64,000 nt of DNA from Haliotis asinina. Lineage: Eukaryota; Mollusca; Gastropoda; Lepetellida; Haliotidae. Below are positions 1-11,495 of this stretch, piece after piece (the first letter of the stretch is position 1; every line of letters begins with the position of its first letter). Below the pieces are notes generated by a model. The model searched no databases, had not been told where the DNA came from, and saw only the letters and a list, made by a program, of their open reading frames with translations. The stretch is from NCBI RefSeq assembly GCF_037392515.1, contig NC_090291.1, positions 40,903,501 through 40,967,500 of the forward strand, in the 5' to 3' direction. The translations under genes were made by a program, and so were the position numbers.

Positions 1-324
1 CCCTGGATTGACTATATTCCACACTTTTTGTTCACTCCAGCTGTTGTGGTATACATGTATTCGGTATCTTAATAAGTACTGGGCCACGTAACGCGTGGTA
101 TGGAGATGAGAGATCAATGTTATAGCAATACAACTACCTACGTAAATGTTTTCTTAGTTTTGTTTCATCGTATGTATGAAAACAATAATGTACACAGATG
201 CGTGATGATGCCTGTATAGTCAACAAAATTATCATTTTCAAACCTGTTTATAAATGTTTTATTTGATTTTAATGCTGAGTACGCAGTTGTAATTGTGTAT
301 GTTACTGCTTTCAGGGCAGAACAA
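1..324. other. Intergenic, nothing recognised
   Basis: AT-rich unique-looking sequence without an exon-like frame or a repeat I recognise. Confidence 0.5.
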
Positions 325-331
325 TCTCTCT

Positions 332-378
<47 letters not shown>

Positions 379-401
379 GCACACACACACAGACACACAC
401 A

Positions 402-457
<56 letters not shown>
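325..457. repeat. Compound (CT)n-(CA)n microsatellite
   Basis: A CT run of about 50 bp passes directly into a CA run of about 85 bp with a few CAGA interruptions. The open frames across it (Ser-Leu and Thr-His repeats) are by-products of the dinucleotide repeat and not genes. Confidence 0.95.
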
Positions 458-459
<2 letters not shown>

Positions 460-1424
460 GTCACGCGCGCATGGGTGAATCTTCTCCGTCCTGAAATCTG
501 TGAAACTGATGGCTCTTTGTGTTAACATTGACAAAGGATGTTCAACAGCAAAATCAGTAACTGTTATTTTCTGCAAATGGTATGCAGTGGTATATTTTAA
601 CATCATGTCAGCTCTTCAGTGAGCGTAATTAGAACCTTGTCTAAAGATAAATCTTATGATTTACCAAAATAAGCGTTTGACTATTGCTCGGGAATTGATT
701 TTGACAAACGCTGATATACACCACTTGCGAGATCAAACTGGCTGACTTATGCATGGGTGATTAGACCCTGATATTGATGGCCATCAGAACGTTTATTGCA
801 CCTGACAGCGAGAGTGCGCTTTCAGCAATATTCCAGCAATATCACGACAGAGAACATCAGTAATGGACTTCGCAAATTATATCCTAGTGGGGAATGGAAC
901 ATGCTTGACGAGCAAATGCTTTAACCGCCTAACTATCCAGTAAACCATGAGCAGACAGAAGCGGCAATAATTGCTTGGAATGTGTGGCAGACAGAAATTG
1001 CTGCAGTCGTTTCCCTGTAATACCATTTTTATTAAATCAGTGGATCTGCACTCTCACGAGGGAAGGTCAAATCAGATGTATTGGTATCGAACGGCCGATT
1101 TCGTCACATAAGTGATGTATAGATGCTTATGCAACAGTACGGGATAAGTTATTTACTTTTATCATTAAGCAAAGACTAAATGACATATTTTCACAAAACT
1201 GGCACTGTCAAATATCATCCTCAAGATTTCTGTGTCTTTATGCAAACATAAAAGCATTACCGAAACATATGTATCCAAACTACTTTAATAAGAGCTTTCT
1301 GCTAATTACGAATATCCCCCACAATTTTAATGTTCGAAATCTCATTAAGAAAATGTACATGATAAAAGTTATTGGTTATATCAGTTTCGCAGTGATGGAT
1401 ATGTCGAGGATGAGTTTCGTACAA
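458..1424. other. Intergenic, no gene
   Basis: No coding signal. The only recognisable content is one decayed tRNA-type SINE copy at about 811-950. Confidence 0.5.
811..950 (-). repeat. SINE family A remnant
   Basis: The sequence keeps the family A landmarks in order on the minus strand: CAGCAATATTCCAGCAATATCAC, a weakened B box at GGGGAATGGAAC, and the A-box side around CTTTAACCGCC. It is degraded relative to copies such as 27672-27839. Confidence 0.65.
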
Positions 1425-1601
1425 TGTATGTATGTATGTATGTATGTATGTATGTATGTATGTATGTATGTATGTATGTATGTATGTACATACGTATGTA
1501 TGTATGTATGTATGTATGTATGTATGTATGTATGTATGTATGTATGTATGTATGTACATACGTATGTATGTATGTATGTATGTATGGAGGATGTATGTAT
1601 G

Positions 1602-1632
<31 letters not shown>

Positions 1633-1647
1633 TACTATGTATGTATG

Positions 1648-1690
<43 letters not shown>

Positions 1691-1702
1691 GTATGTATGC
1701 AG
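1425..1702. repeat. (ATGT)n tetranucleotide array with embedded (CT)n
   Basis: Roughly 230 bp of GTAT/ATGT units with ACATACGT interruptions, then about 34 bp of CT, then a few more GTAT units. Long Met-Tyr-Val-Cys or Ile-His-Thr-Tyr frames in this stretch are repeat artefacts. Confidence 0.95.
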
Positions 1703-2150
1703 ACGGACATTTATTAAATATTTCAGGCCCTGTGACTCAGGTACAGTTGTGATGCTATATTTTCAAACTGCACAGAGACGTGGATACACAGACACACACA
1801 GGCACACACGGACACACACGCACATGTGAGTTAAGCACATGTGGGTTAAAACAGAAAAGAGTTACTTGGGTTCGATAAAATAGTCTGCATATAGGTAGGA
1901 TTTAGACTGCCCATGTATCCATGTGTGTCGGTTATTTAACATACACAGAGACGGCAGATGGTGTCCTAATAGCCATGTGTAGTTGCCTACAAACGTGCAC
2001 TAGTTGTATCTCAGCAATACATCATTCACGCGAGACTCCTGTTGGAGGAAACAGCTGCAAAAATAGCTGTGACTGTACGCGGTCACCCATGCGACGTGTT
2101 GTATGTTTGATATTTCAAAATATCTCTTCGTAAAAGTTATGAAATAGTTT

Positions 2151-2338
2151 AATAGAATAAGTGTATATGGATGACAACTTCTTCAATACTAGGATACAAC
2201 GTTTCTATTCAGGTTCTTGTATCGTTTTCAAGTGTAAATAACGTAAATGATTTACACTTGAAGACGATACAAGAACCTGTATCGAAACATCGTGCCCTAG
2301 TATTAAAGAAGCTGTCACCCACATACACTTATTCTATT
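2151..2338. repeat. Foldback (palindromic) element, about 89-bp arms
   Basis: The left arm 2151-2239 (starting AATAGAATAAGTGTATATGG) is a close reverse complement of 2250-2338 (ending ACATACACTTATTCTATT), with a spacer of about 10 bp. Arms match with only a few substitutions, so the transcript or single strand would form a long hairpin. It could be a foldback MITE or a recent inverted duplication. No coding frame lies inside and no target duplication is obvious. Confidence 0.8.
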
Positions 2339-2920
2339 TGACTTCCAGCTTCTAAATATGCCACTCAAACAAGTCATGAAATACTTTGCTTGTGCACAAA
2401 ATGGTCAAAACTAATTGTATGCTACCTGTACGAGTTGTACCATTTTAGTGCCTGAATAATGATCACGTAAATCGATCAATATCACAGTCTTACACAGCCC
2501 GTACCCAATCTATTTCGGTGTACGGACCGTGTACTGTTTCATACAGTTGTTGCCATTAGCAACAGACACGCTGTTTGACCCCGAGGTCGAACCCTACTCT
2601 GGCGTGACCCGCATGACAGCAAAACGATACACTTCAGGTTATTGAAGTCAGTCAGGTGAAGAAGGTATTCAAACGCTCAGTGCGTCATCTGTGGAGTTTC
2701 CTATTCATTACAACCTACATTCAGTCTCCTCCGTGGGTCTCGGAAAATGTAATGGATTTTCACTGACTCAGTGCAGTTGTGTTTCAATTTACTGGCCATG
2801 TCGACCTGCCGCAGTGGATACATGTATTGGCGAACGGATTCTCTCCTGGTTAGTCATAAAGACGCTTAAATTTGAGTTCGACATTTATTGGCTTGCTTTG
2901 TACATGTTGACTTCACCAAC

Positions 2921-3082
2921 ACTTACACACATACACATGTACATGCACACACACACGAGCATACCTACCTACCTACCTACCTACCTACCTAAATACCTAC
3001 CTACCTACCTACCTACACACCCACCCGCATCCATCCATCCATCCATCCATCCATACATCCATCCACCCATCCATCCATCCAT

Positions 3083-3112
<30 letters not shown>
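2921..3112. repeat. Mixed simple repeat (ACAC, CTAC, CATC, CATA)
   Basis: Successive short runs of ACAC, CTAC, CATC, CATA and CA. It encodes only low-complexity Thr-Tyr-Leu-Pro and Ile-His strings. Confidence 0.9.
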
Positions 3113-3113
<1 letters not shown>

Positions 3114-4039
3114 AAGATGCCACTCGTGGTATAATGAATGGAATGTTTACTCAGTAATTATATCAACGGTCGAGTCATTCCAGATATTAAAGCTGATACT
3201 TGTCGTTGTCCTGCCTGGCGTTATAGCGTCCCACCCCGATGCAGATCGTCACTGTTGTTGACGTTGCTGCAGATAAAGACACTGCAGACACAGTGGCCTC
3301 ATGAACAGTGACATTCTTCTGGACGCCTAAATCTACCAAATTGAACCTAATTGATGTCCGATGTATTTACACATACTTGTTTAGCTGAACAATGCCTTGC
3401 ATTTGCATGTGTCTGTAACCATGGGGACCCAGCCTTAATTTCGGGAATACTTCGAATAACCATATCTTCATTAATATCTTGTTATTTATGTATGTGTTGT
3501 TGTTTTTTCGGACGTGTACACTTTTAGGACTGTGTCATTCATTAATATACATTACATAAGACACCTGAGAAAACCTGACTGTCCAATGTCGTCCATTGAT
3601 CCATAGATGGACATACGCCTAACGCAATGTATTTGTATCTATCCATGTTATCAATTTCAGTCGTAGGATGGTTTAGCAGGTGAAATCAGTACAACAAATA
3701 CAGATGGGTATTGAATTGCCTTTGATAAGGCAGTAATCACAATGGATCGGACAAGTCACTACAACACACAGGCATGCCTCTTGTACAATCTCTTTCTTAA
3801 ACGTAACAAAGTTTCTGATTGCTGCATAGTTATGAGATAGTAAAGCTTAATATTACTGAAAATACCCCAATACGATTAGCTAAAAATGCTTCAAATCTGA
3901 TTGAGATAGGTAGTACTACTGTTTCCATAAATCAGAAGTGAGACCCATTAATTAGATATACATATAACCAACTAGTTCGCTTATTTATATCTCAATATAT
4001 AAGGTCCACGTGCTTGACCATTGACAGAAGCGACACAAA
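3113..4039. other. Intergenic, no gene
   Basis: I see no exon with bordering splice sites, RNA gene or repeat copy here. Confidence 0.45.
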
Positions 4040-4425
4040 ACTCATTCACCACCTCACTCATTCACACATGGGGCATCAAAATAGTGTTACACGAAAGAGA
4101 ATTTGGCATCACTCACTCACTCACCCACGCATGGGACATCAAAATGTTACACGGAAGGAAAGTTTCATCACTCACTCATTGGACATCAAAATAGTGTTAC
4201 AAGAAAGAGGATGTTGTATCACTCATTCACTCACTGGACATCAAAATGGTGTCACAAGAAAGAGAATGCTGCATCACTCATTCACTCCCCGGACATCAAG
4301 ATAGCGTTATACGGAAGAGTACTGTGCACCACTCACTCACTCATGTGACATCAAACGGTGTTACACGAAAGAGAATGCTGCATCACTCATTCACTCACTG
4401 GACATCGTGATAGCTTTAGATGAAA
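4040..4425. repeat. Degenerate tandem array, unit about 55 bp
   Basis: The unit reads GGACATCAAAATAGTGTTAC, then an AAGAAAGAGAATG core, then CATCACTCATTCACTCACT. About six or seven diverged copies are present, and the ACTC portion has itself expanded in places. Confidence 0.8.
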
Positions 4426-4550
4426 GAGAATTAAAGAGATCGGAGATTAAATGGGATCAAAGCATTGAGAACCACACCACCGGGTGTGACTAACAAAAAA
4501 ACCCCACAAGTTCCCTGTTACACGTGACCCATATACCACGTCAGAGACGA

Positions 4551-5300
4551 CGTGCAGTGTCTACTACAGGGGAACCACGCACGACAGGACAGCGTCCACT
4601 ACAGGGGAACCACGCACGAAAGGACAGCGTCCACTACAGGGGGACCACACACGACAGGACAGTGTCTACTACAGGGGGACCACACACGACAGGACAGCGT
4701 CCACTACAGGGGGATCACACACGACAGGACAGCGTCCACTACAGGGGGACCACACACGACAGGACAGTGTCTACTACAGGGGGATCACACACGACAGGAC
4801 ACCGTCCACTACAGGGGGATCACACACGACAGGACAGCGTCCACTACAGGGGGATCACACACGACAGGACAGCGTCCACTACAGGGGGATCACACACGAC
4901 AGGACAGCGTCCACTACAGGGGGACCACACACGACAGGACAGCGTCCACTACAGGGGGACCACACACGACAGGACAGCGTCCACTACAGGGGAACCACAC
5001 ACGACAGGACAGCGTCCACTACAGGGGCACCACACACGACAGGACAGCGTCCACTACAGGGGCACCACACACGACAGGACAGCGTCCACTACAGGGGGAC
5101 CACACACGACAGGACAGCGTCTACTGCAGGGGGACCACACACGACAGGACAGCGTCCACTACAGGGGGACCACACACGACAGGACAGCGTCTATTACAAG
5201 GGGACCACGCACGACAGGACAGCGTCCACTACAGGGGAACCACGCACGAAAGGACAGCGTCCACTACAGGGGAACCACACACGAAAGGACGGCGTCCATA
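4551..5300. repeat. 35-bp minisatellite, about 21 copies
   Basis: The core CACTACAGGGGGACCACACA is followed by CGACAGGACAGCGTC, giving a 35-bp period. Copies differ by single substitutions (GGGGGA or GGGGAA, CACAC or CACGC, GCGTC or GTGTC). The unit has no stop codon in any plus-strand frame and 35 is not a multiple of three, so two frames stay open for about 260-276 codons. That openness is a property of the repeat, and there is no sign of a gene. Confidence 0.95.
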
Positions 5301-7630
5301 TCCTGAAACAACCATGCAGACGCTGGATTTAAATGAGGGAAATTTTAACCGCCCCACTTGGCCTCAAACCAGTAAACCATGAAACAATTTAAAAACTTTC
5401 TGTCAAATAGTTCGAGTCGTTTGATTTCACGCTATTGACAAAACTCTCGTGGTGCCATGACCCCGTTTGGGAACACTGAAGCGTATACATATATTATAGA
5501 TAGTGTATACATGGTGTATCTTACGATCAGAGAAGGAAGAACGTGTTGTGTATCTGTTTACAAAGAAGCCATTAGAATAAGTTATAGCCTTGCCTCAACG
5601 CTGTAGTGAATAAGAAACCGGCCTGCTGCAATTCTATCCTGTCACTAAGCAAGTATATTTAAGTGGACAGTTGAAAGAAACCAGTCTCCTGTATGGACAA
5701 CTTTGTTTGAATTAATCTAGAAAGTATGTTTAATCTGATAACTATTTCCTTGGAGACTTATAGAAATCTAATGACGCCAGTTTGTGTGGACAACGTGTTC
5801 TCGTTTATATAATCAAGAAATTGCCTTAGACTATTGCCTTAGAAACTTGTGCAAGTCTAAATTTACCCAAGCATTGTCGACAATCTTTATCAGTTATGAA
5901 TACGATTTTCGGTACGTAATGCATTAGGGTGCAAAGTTACAATCATCTTTTAGCGCGTTGTACTTGGAGAGTTTCTGATTGTTGCATTGTTATGGAATAA
6001 TAAAACGTAATATTACTGAGAATATCCCAATATGTTTAGTTAAACATGCTTCGAATATGATTGAGCTAGGGAATAGTTCCAGAAATGAGAAATGAGAAAA
6101 GGTTTTAATCGAGAATGAGGGATCATCTGAATGGGAATTGTTTGGAACTGGTTCATTGTTTTGGGTGTGGAAAACGTGAGAGCCCCAATACTCATTCTAT
6201 GCAAACAGGTGTTACTGCATGTGTTGGTGATCGTTCACACCTCTTCACATGTGATTACGTCAATGGCGACTGAATAAGTCTCTACTGTTTCAGTTTCCCG
6301 GATACTTTAAGTCGATGTGACAGCGATATCTGTGTATATATAGTATACTGTATCTCTATATTTTGTGTGTGAATTTAATATGCTGGCTTACAGGTTTTAT
6401 TACTGAACTGCTTTGCTCGTAAATGTACGATGCAGGTAAACACAGTCAACAGATCAGGTAACACCTGTGTCTCGCGAGGCCCACCTGACTATAGTTGAGG
6501 CAGATCTGTAGTTATGATTAAAATAGCATTGCAAGTTAATAGAACTAAAATGATAAACTGAAAACTTAGCAAACTGTCCAAGAAAATGATCTGTACGAAT
6601 TGGTGCATTTCCGTCCTGGCTAAGCCTTACGTATACACATATGCACCTTTAATGGACGAACAACCATTAAGGTTGTGCCTTGAAATACTGCATGCGTGTT
6701 ACACACACGCACAAACACTTGGACTCACCTGTGTGCTTGATGCAGCTCAGATGTGGTCCGGTCTACAGGTAAGATCGCTGCGCAGGATTCTCAACTGTCA
6801 GCTAGCATCAGCTTAATGGACAAACACATATACACAACAACTCTGTCACCATGTGCTTTTGTAACAGACGTTGTGATTGGTGGAGTTGACAATATGCATT
6901 CGTGCGTCATTGATTGAAGCCTGAAGACGTCTTGTGGAATGGCGTTTATTCGCTGTGAGTTGAAAGTGGAGTCTCTTTTGTATTGTCTGCGGTTGTTTAT
7001 ACGAAGGCTTTCTTAGCAACTCTGGGACGCCCAGAGTGTGTCGTCTACCGTATCAAGCAACACCACAAGCAAACGTACATACTATCTATAGACACCTGTA
7101 GGTCAATGGCCACAGATTGTCTTTGATGTGGCCTGCGCACAGTGTGTGTCAGGACGTGGCGTGTGGTGGTTGTATTGACTGGTGATAGATGTACGTTGTC
7201 CTGGTAACGTGTTTTCCGCTTGTGCACTTCCATGCACCTTGCTTCGTCGTGGTACAAAAGTGTGACAGTTCAGTTTTTTCAACGTTTTACAGCTCACTTC
7301 AAAATCAGTGTAACACTGTAATCATGTAACAATTTATGTCAGTATTTATTAAAAGAGGGACAGTTTTACCAGGCCCGCGGCCGGCATTAATACAAACCGG
7401 TTACAGTCGGTTACCGGAAACTCACTCAAACACAACGTGACCACATGCATGAAGGGGCTGTCGTGTAGCCTAGCAGTAGTGAAAATGACTGAAAAAAAAT
7501 ATTGTTTGGTAACAGTCGTGAAACTCGCTACAGGCAAACTCATTGTCGTTACAGTCGCGTGTAACTGATTGCAATGTGACCAAATCTGGTTGCAGTCGAA
7601 CAGCAAATTGAAACGTAACATACCGTGGTT
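5301..7630. other. Intergenic, no gene recognised
   Basis: Only short frames lacking family motifs are present on either strand. No full repeat copy was identified. Confidence 0.4.
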
Positions 7631-7643
7631 ACAGTCGATCCAC

Positions 7644-7910
7644 CCGTGAAGGTCCCGGGGTAGAATAGGCCTTCAGCAACCCATGCTTGCCATAAAAGGC
7701 GACTCAGCTTGTCGTAAGAGGCGACTAACGGGATCGGGAGGTCAGGCTCGCTGACTTGGTTGACGCGTGTCATCGGTTCCCAATTGCGCAGATCGATGCT
7801 CATGTTGTTGATCACTGGATTGTCTGGTCCAGACTCGATTATTTACAGACCGCCGCCATATAGCTGTAATATTGCTGAGTGCGGCGTAAAACTAAACTCA
7901 CTCACTCACT
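7644..7910 (+). mobile_element. SINE-like family B, full-length copy with target duplication
   Basis: This 267-bp copy starts CCGTGAAGGTCCCGGGG and ends AAACTAAACTCACTCACTCACT. It is flanked by a perfect 13-bp direct repeat, ACAGTCGATCCAC, at 7631-7643 and 7911-7923, so the ends are exact and the insertion is young. A second copy at 45651-45917 has exactly the same length. I see no convincing pol III boxes, so the head may derive from something other than tRNA. It encodes no protein. Confidence 0.9.
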
Positions 7911-7923
7911 ACAGTCGATCCAC

Positions 7924-8639
7924 TAACTGCATTGCAATGAACAGTCGGACAGTGTAGCAGTCGGACAACCAGCTTGCATATGTTACTGTTAAACCTAAGA
8001 TAATCGTGCATTTAAGGGACATCAATTCGCATGCACTCTCCTTACAGTACCATATTGTAAATTACCGTATTTTCTATAATGAAAGCTTAAGTTCTTCTTG
8101 TAAATGTCGTACGCAGTACATAAATATCTGGCACTGGCCCCTCGAAATGCTCTAATGACATTTATCCATCAAGGAAACCATACGAAACCGCAGAATTAAC
8201 AATATTTATGCTATATATATATATATATATATAAAAGTGAGTGAGTTCACTTTTAAGCCGATTTGACCAATATACGTTTATAAAAGAATAAAAGAAAATG
8301 GTAACAACGGTGTGTTTGAAAATGTAATAACTCAAGTGACAAACAGTTGTCGGCGAGGGTCGATTACGTGGTTGTGGCGTGAGGAGGTGGTGTGGGGATG
8401 GGGGTATTTCCCGTATGACCATGGTTCACACTAAGTCCGATCACACAGCCACTGGGCGAATGAACGCAGATGTTATCTGGGTAAATCTCTCAGTCCTTTT
8501 CATTGTTGCTAAAATGGCTGTAGGAGAGTAAAGGTTGGTTTAAGGTCGTTACAGCAGTGGGATGGCCCGTTGAGATTGGATCCCATCGGTTTAAACAAAT
8601 GGCGGTGCGTTAACTAAAACATTAACTGCTGCTGTTGAC
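7924..8639. other. Intergenic, short AT repeat and a SINE tail fragment
   Basis: An (AT)n run lies near 8211-8232 and a GTGAGTGAGTTCA fragment typical of the SINE 3' tails near 8236-8290. Nothing else was recognised. Confidence 0.5.
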
Positions 8640-8870
8640 TTGCCGAGGGGTAGTCAGCTAAAGGTAGTCGTAGCTATAGACGATTTAGACTGTGGTCAGC
8701 TAAGCGTGGTGATAGTCGATGTAGACATTCGGTCGAGTGGTCAGCAAAACGTAGTAATCCACGATATGGACTATGGTCAACTAAACATAGTGATACTCAA
8801 TACAGACAATCGGTGGTGTGGTCAGTTAAACCTAACTCCTGGTTCTGTAAGCTACAGTCAGCTAGAAGTA
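8640..8870. repeat. Degenerate tandem repeat in the TG-1 3' flank
   Basis: The motif GGTCAGCTAAACGTAGT recurs about every 34-46 bp, near 8652, 8695, 8740, 8774, 8820 and 8857. The last copy, AGTCAGCTAGAAG, overlaps the TG-1 stop codon (CTA at 8862-8864 on the plus strand). The array therefore lies in the 3' UTR or just beyond it and seems to have grown from the stop-codon region. Confidence 0.7.
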
Positions 8871-11440
8871 TCCCCTGTCGATGTGAACAGTGTAATGTCC
8901 TTTGGTGTCCTCCAGTTGCTTGGAGTGGAGGCCGATGGTGAGATCCCTCTCATCCTTGTCCTTGGGATGCTGCTTGGGAACTAAGGTCAGTGTTTCTTGC
9001 CACGTCTGACCAGGTCCAATGTTCCTGGAAAATATTGAAAATAAATCATAAGCCTGACAGTCATTACACGATTCGAATCTGATTGTTAGGTGAAATTCAA
9101 GATCCGTTGATCCTCTACTAAACCTTTGATCGGTGCAACATGACTAAAAGCTGATGAGAACTTTAAACTAATTTCAGGCAGTGGAGTGTCGGATTAGAAG
9201 GGGTATTGCTTTGTGAACTTCAGTATACACGGGGGAAAAGGACTGACGTTGGATCGACCTAAGTGCTAACGGCAGGAGGACAGTTCCTAGAAAGACAGAA
9301 GTACTAACGGAAGGAAGACAGATGCTACAAAAAGAAACTTAAGTACACACGGAAAGATGACTGTTGCCGGGGACGCTAAGTATACCCGGAAGTAGGATTG
9401 TTGTTAGAAAAACTTTGAGTAAGATGTATTTCTTCCATGAAGAACTTATAAAGATGCCACTCACAGAATGGTGCAAGTATCAAAATAATACTCACAGAGT
9501 AAGGATCTTAACAAGCTGATACTCACAGAATATGGATCACAACAAGATGATACAGAATGAAGAACGAAGCATGTCAATACTCCCAGAATGAGGAATTTAG
9601 CAAGAAACTTCTGATATGATGAACACAACAACATAACATGTGCAATGTAATATTCTTTGACTGAGTAACCGAGGTTATGTGCATGGACTGATGAAACTAG
9701 CAAGATCATACCCACAGAACTTAACAAAGTCATTCTCATGTTATGGCGATTGTGCTCACGTACTCACGATATAAGGAATTTCACAAGAGAACACTCACAG
9801 AATGAGGAACTTAACAAAGTCATGATCACGGTATGACGATTGTACTCACACACTGACGATATGAGGAATTTAACAAGAGAACACTCACAGAACGAGGACC
9901 TTAAGGCCATTCTCACTGTATGAAAGATTTAGCAAGATTATGAGGAATTTACCAAGAGAACGCTCACAGAATGAAGAACTTAACAAAGTCATGATCACGC
10001 ACTGACGATATGAGGAATTTCACAAGATAACACTCGCAGAATGGCGAATTTAACAAGGTTATCAACACGGTATGAAGAACTAAGCAAGATTATACTCACG
10101 TACTCACGATATGAGGAATTTAACAAGAGAATACTCACGGAATGAGGAATTTATCCGATGAAGGTTTGATAAATTTGAATCCCCCCTCTATGTCCACCTG
10201 GCAGTTGGTAAGCGTCACCTTCAACGGGTTTGTGAAGGTCACCTGGACGTCGATCTTCTCAAACTGCCGACAGCTCGCGGGACCCTGTCATGCGATAGAG
10301 TGCAACTGACAGAAGAACGAATATTGAACTTTTCACTTACTGACTGACGGCATTGTTTTACGCCGTTTTACCAATATTCCAGCAATATCACTGTAAGGGA
10401 CACCAGAAATAGACTTCACACATTGTACCCAGTGTGGGGTGCCGAACACGGGTCTTCGGCTTAAACCCTTTTAGACCACCTGACTACCCACAGTCCCTCT
10501 TTTCAAATCCAAAACTGCCGTACATGTGTGAGCCTCTGGGAATTGTTCTACACACAAAGCATCATTTTAATATAGGTATCACATCTGGACACCGAACAGA
10601 CTTCCTTAATACCGACTGCCAAGGTGAAAACAACAAATAATATCTTTGGTATGGCTCAGAATAGGGATCGAACCTTCCACTCTCTGGGACAGAAACTGCA
10701 TCTACTGGACCACAAAAGCGGTCATGACGTGTGTACGGGTACAACGCCTTCCTACCGCTTGCTCGATAACGGTGTTAGTACCTACACCGAAACATCACAC
10801 CCATTGCAAGAAAGAAGTTGACTTTCCATCGAACATGGCTTTCCTTCATTTATAAAACTTCTAAAATACATTTCAAAGAAGCCTTCTTATCACGTCTGTT
10901 TGTTTCCAGTTTACCTTGATATCAATGTCAGGACGTCTCAGGCGGAAGTCCATGTTGCTTGTGATGCATGTTGAAGTGTCGCCGAGTTCTGCCAGAGCCT
11001 TGATCTCAAAGTAGAAGCCATCTTGAGGACGTTTGGCCGCACGCTCCTCGTTAACAGCGATCCGGTAGGACACCGCTGGGAACAGAGGGCAAATGATTTT
11101 AAAAGACAGAAACAAGGGAGCAGGGTCTGCATGTCTAGCATTTGGTGAAGTTAGGGCAGATATGTTTCTGCTTTTTTTTCTAACGTCGCTGTAACATGTC
11201 TCTTAAAACATCTCTCACTGTTCATTATCCATTCATGTTATTGTATCCGTACACTAGTCATTTACAGCGAGCACAACAATTAGAAACATACACAGCAGAC
11301 AAAAGCAACAATTAGAGACAAACACAGCAGATAAACGGAACAATTAGACACAAACACGACAGAAAACGCAACAAGTCAAATACAGACACACACACACACA
11401 CGAGGCAAGGGCATTAACAAGTACCACCCACCTAATGGTA

Positions 11441-11495
<55 letters not shown>

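Noticed and set aside
1269-1829. A 186-codon plus frame rich in Met-Tyr-Val-Cys
   Set aside because: ATGT tetranucleotide repeat translation; flanking sequence has no coding character.
4524-5382. Two overlapping 260-276 codon frames on the plus strand
   Set aside because: They are entirely the 35-bp minisatellite, which has no plus-strand stop in any frame; no start context, splice sites or non-repeat sequence support a gene.
8640-8984. A 114-codon plus-strand frame
   Set aside because: It overlaps the antisense of TG-1 exon 16 and a degenerate tandem repeat, with no domain; it is a shadow frame.
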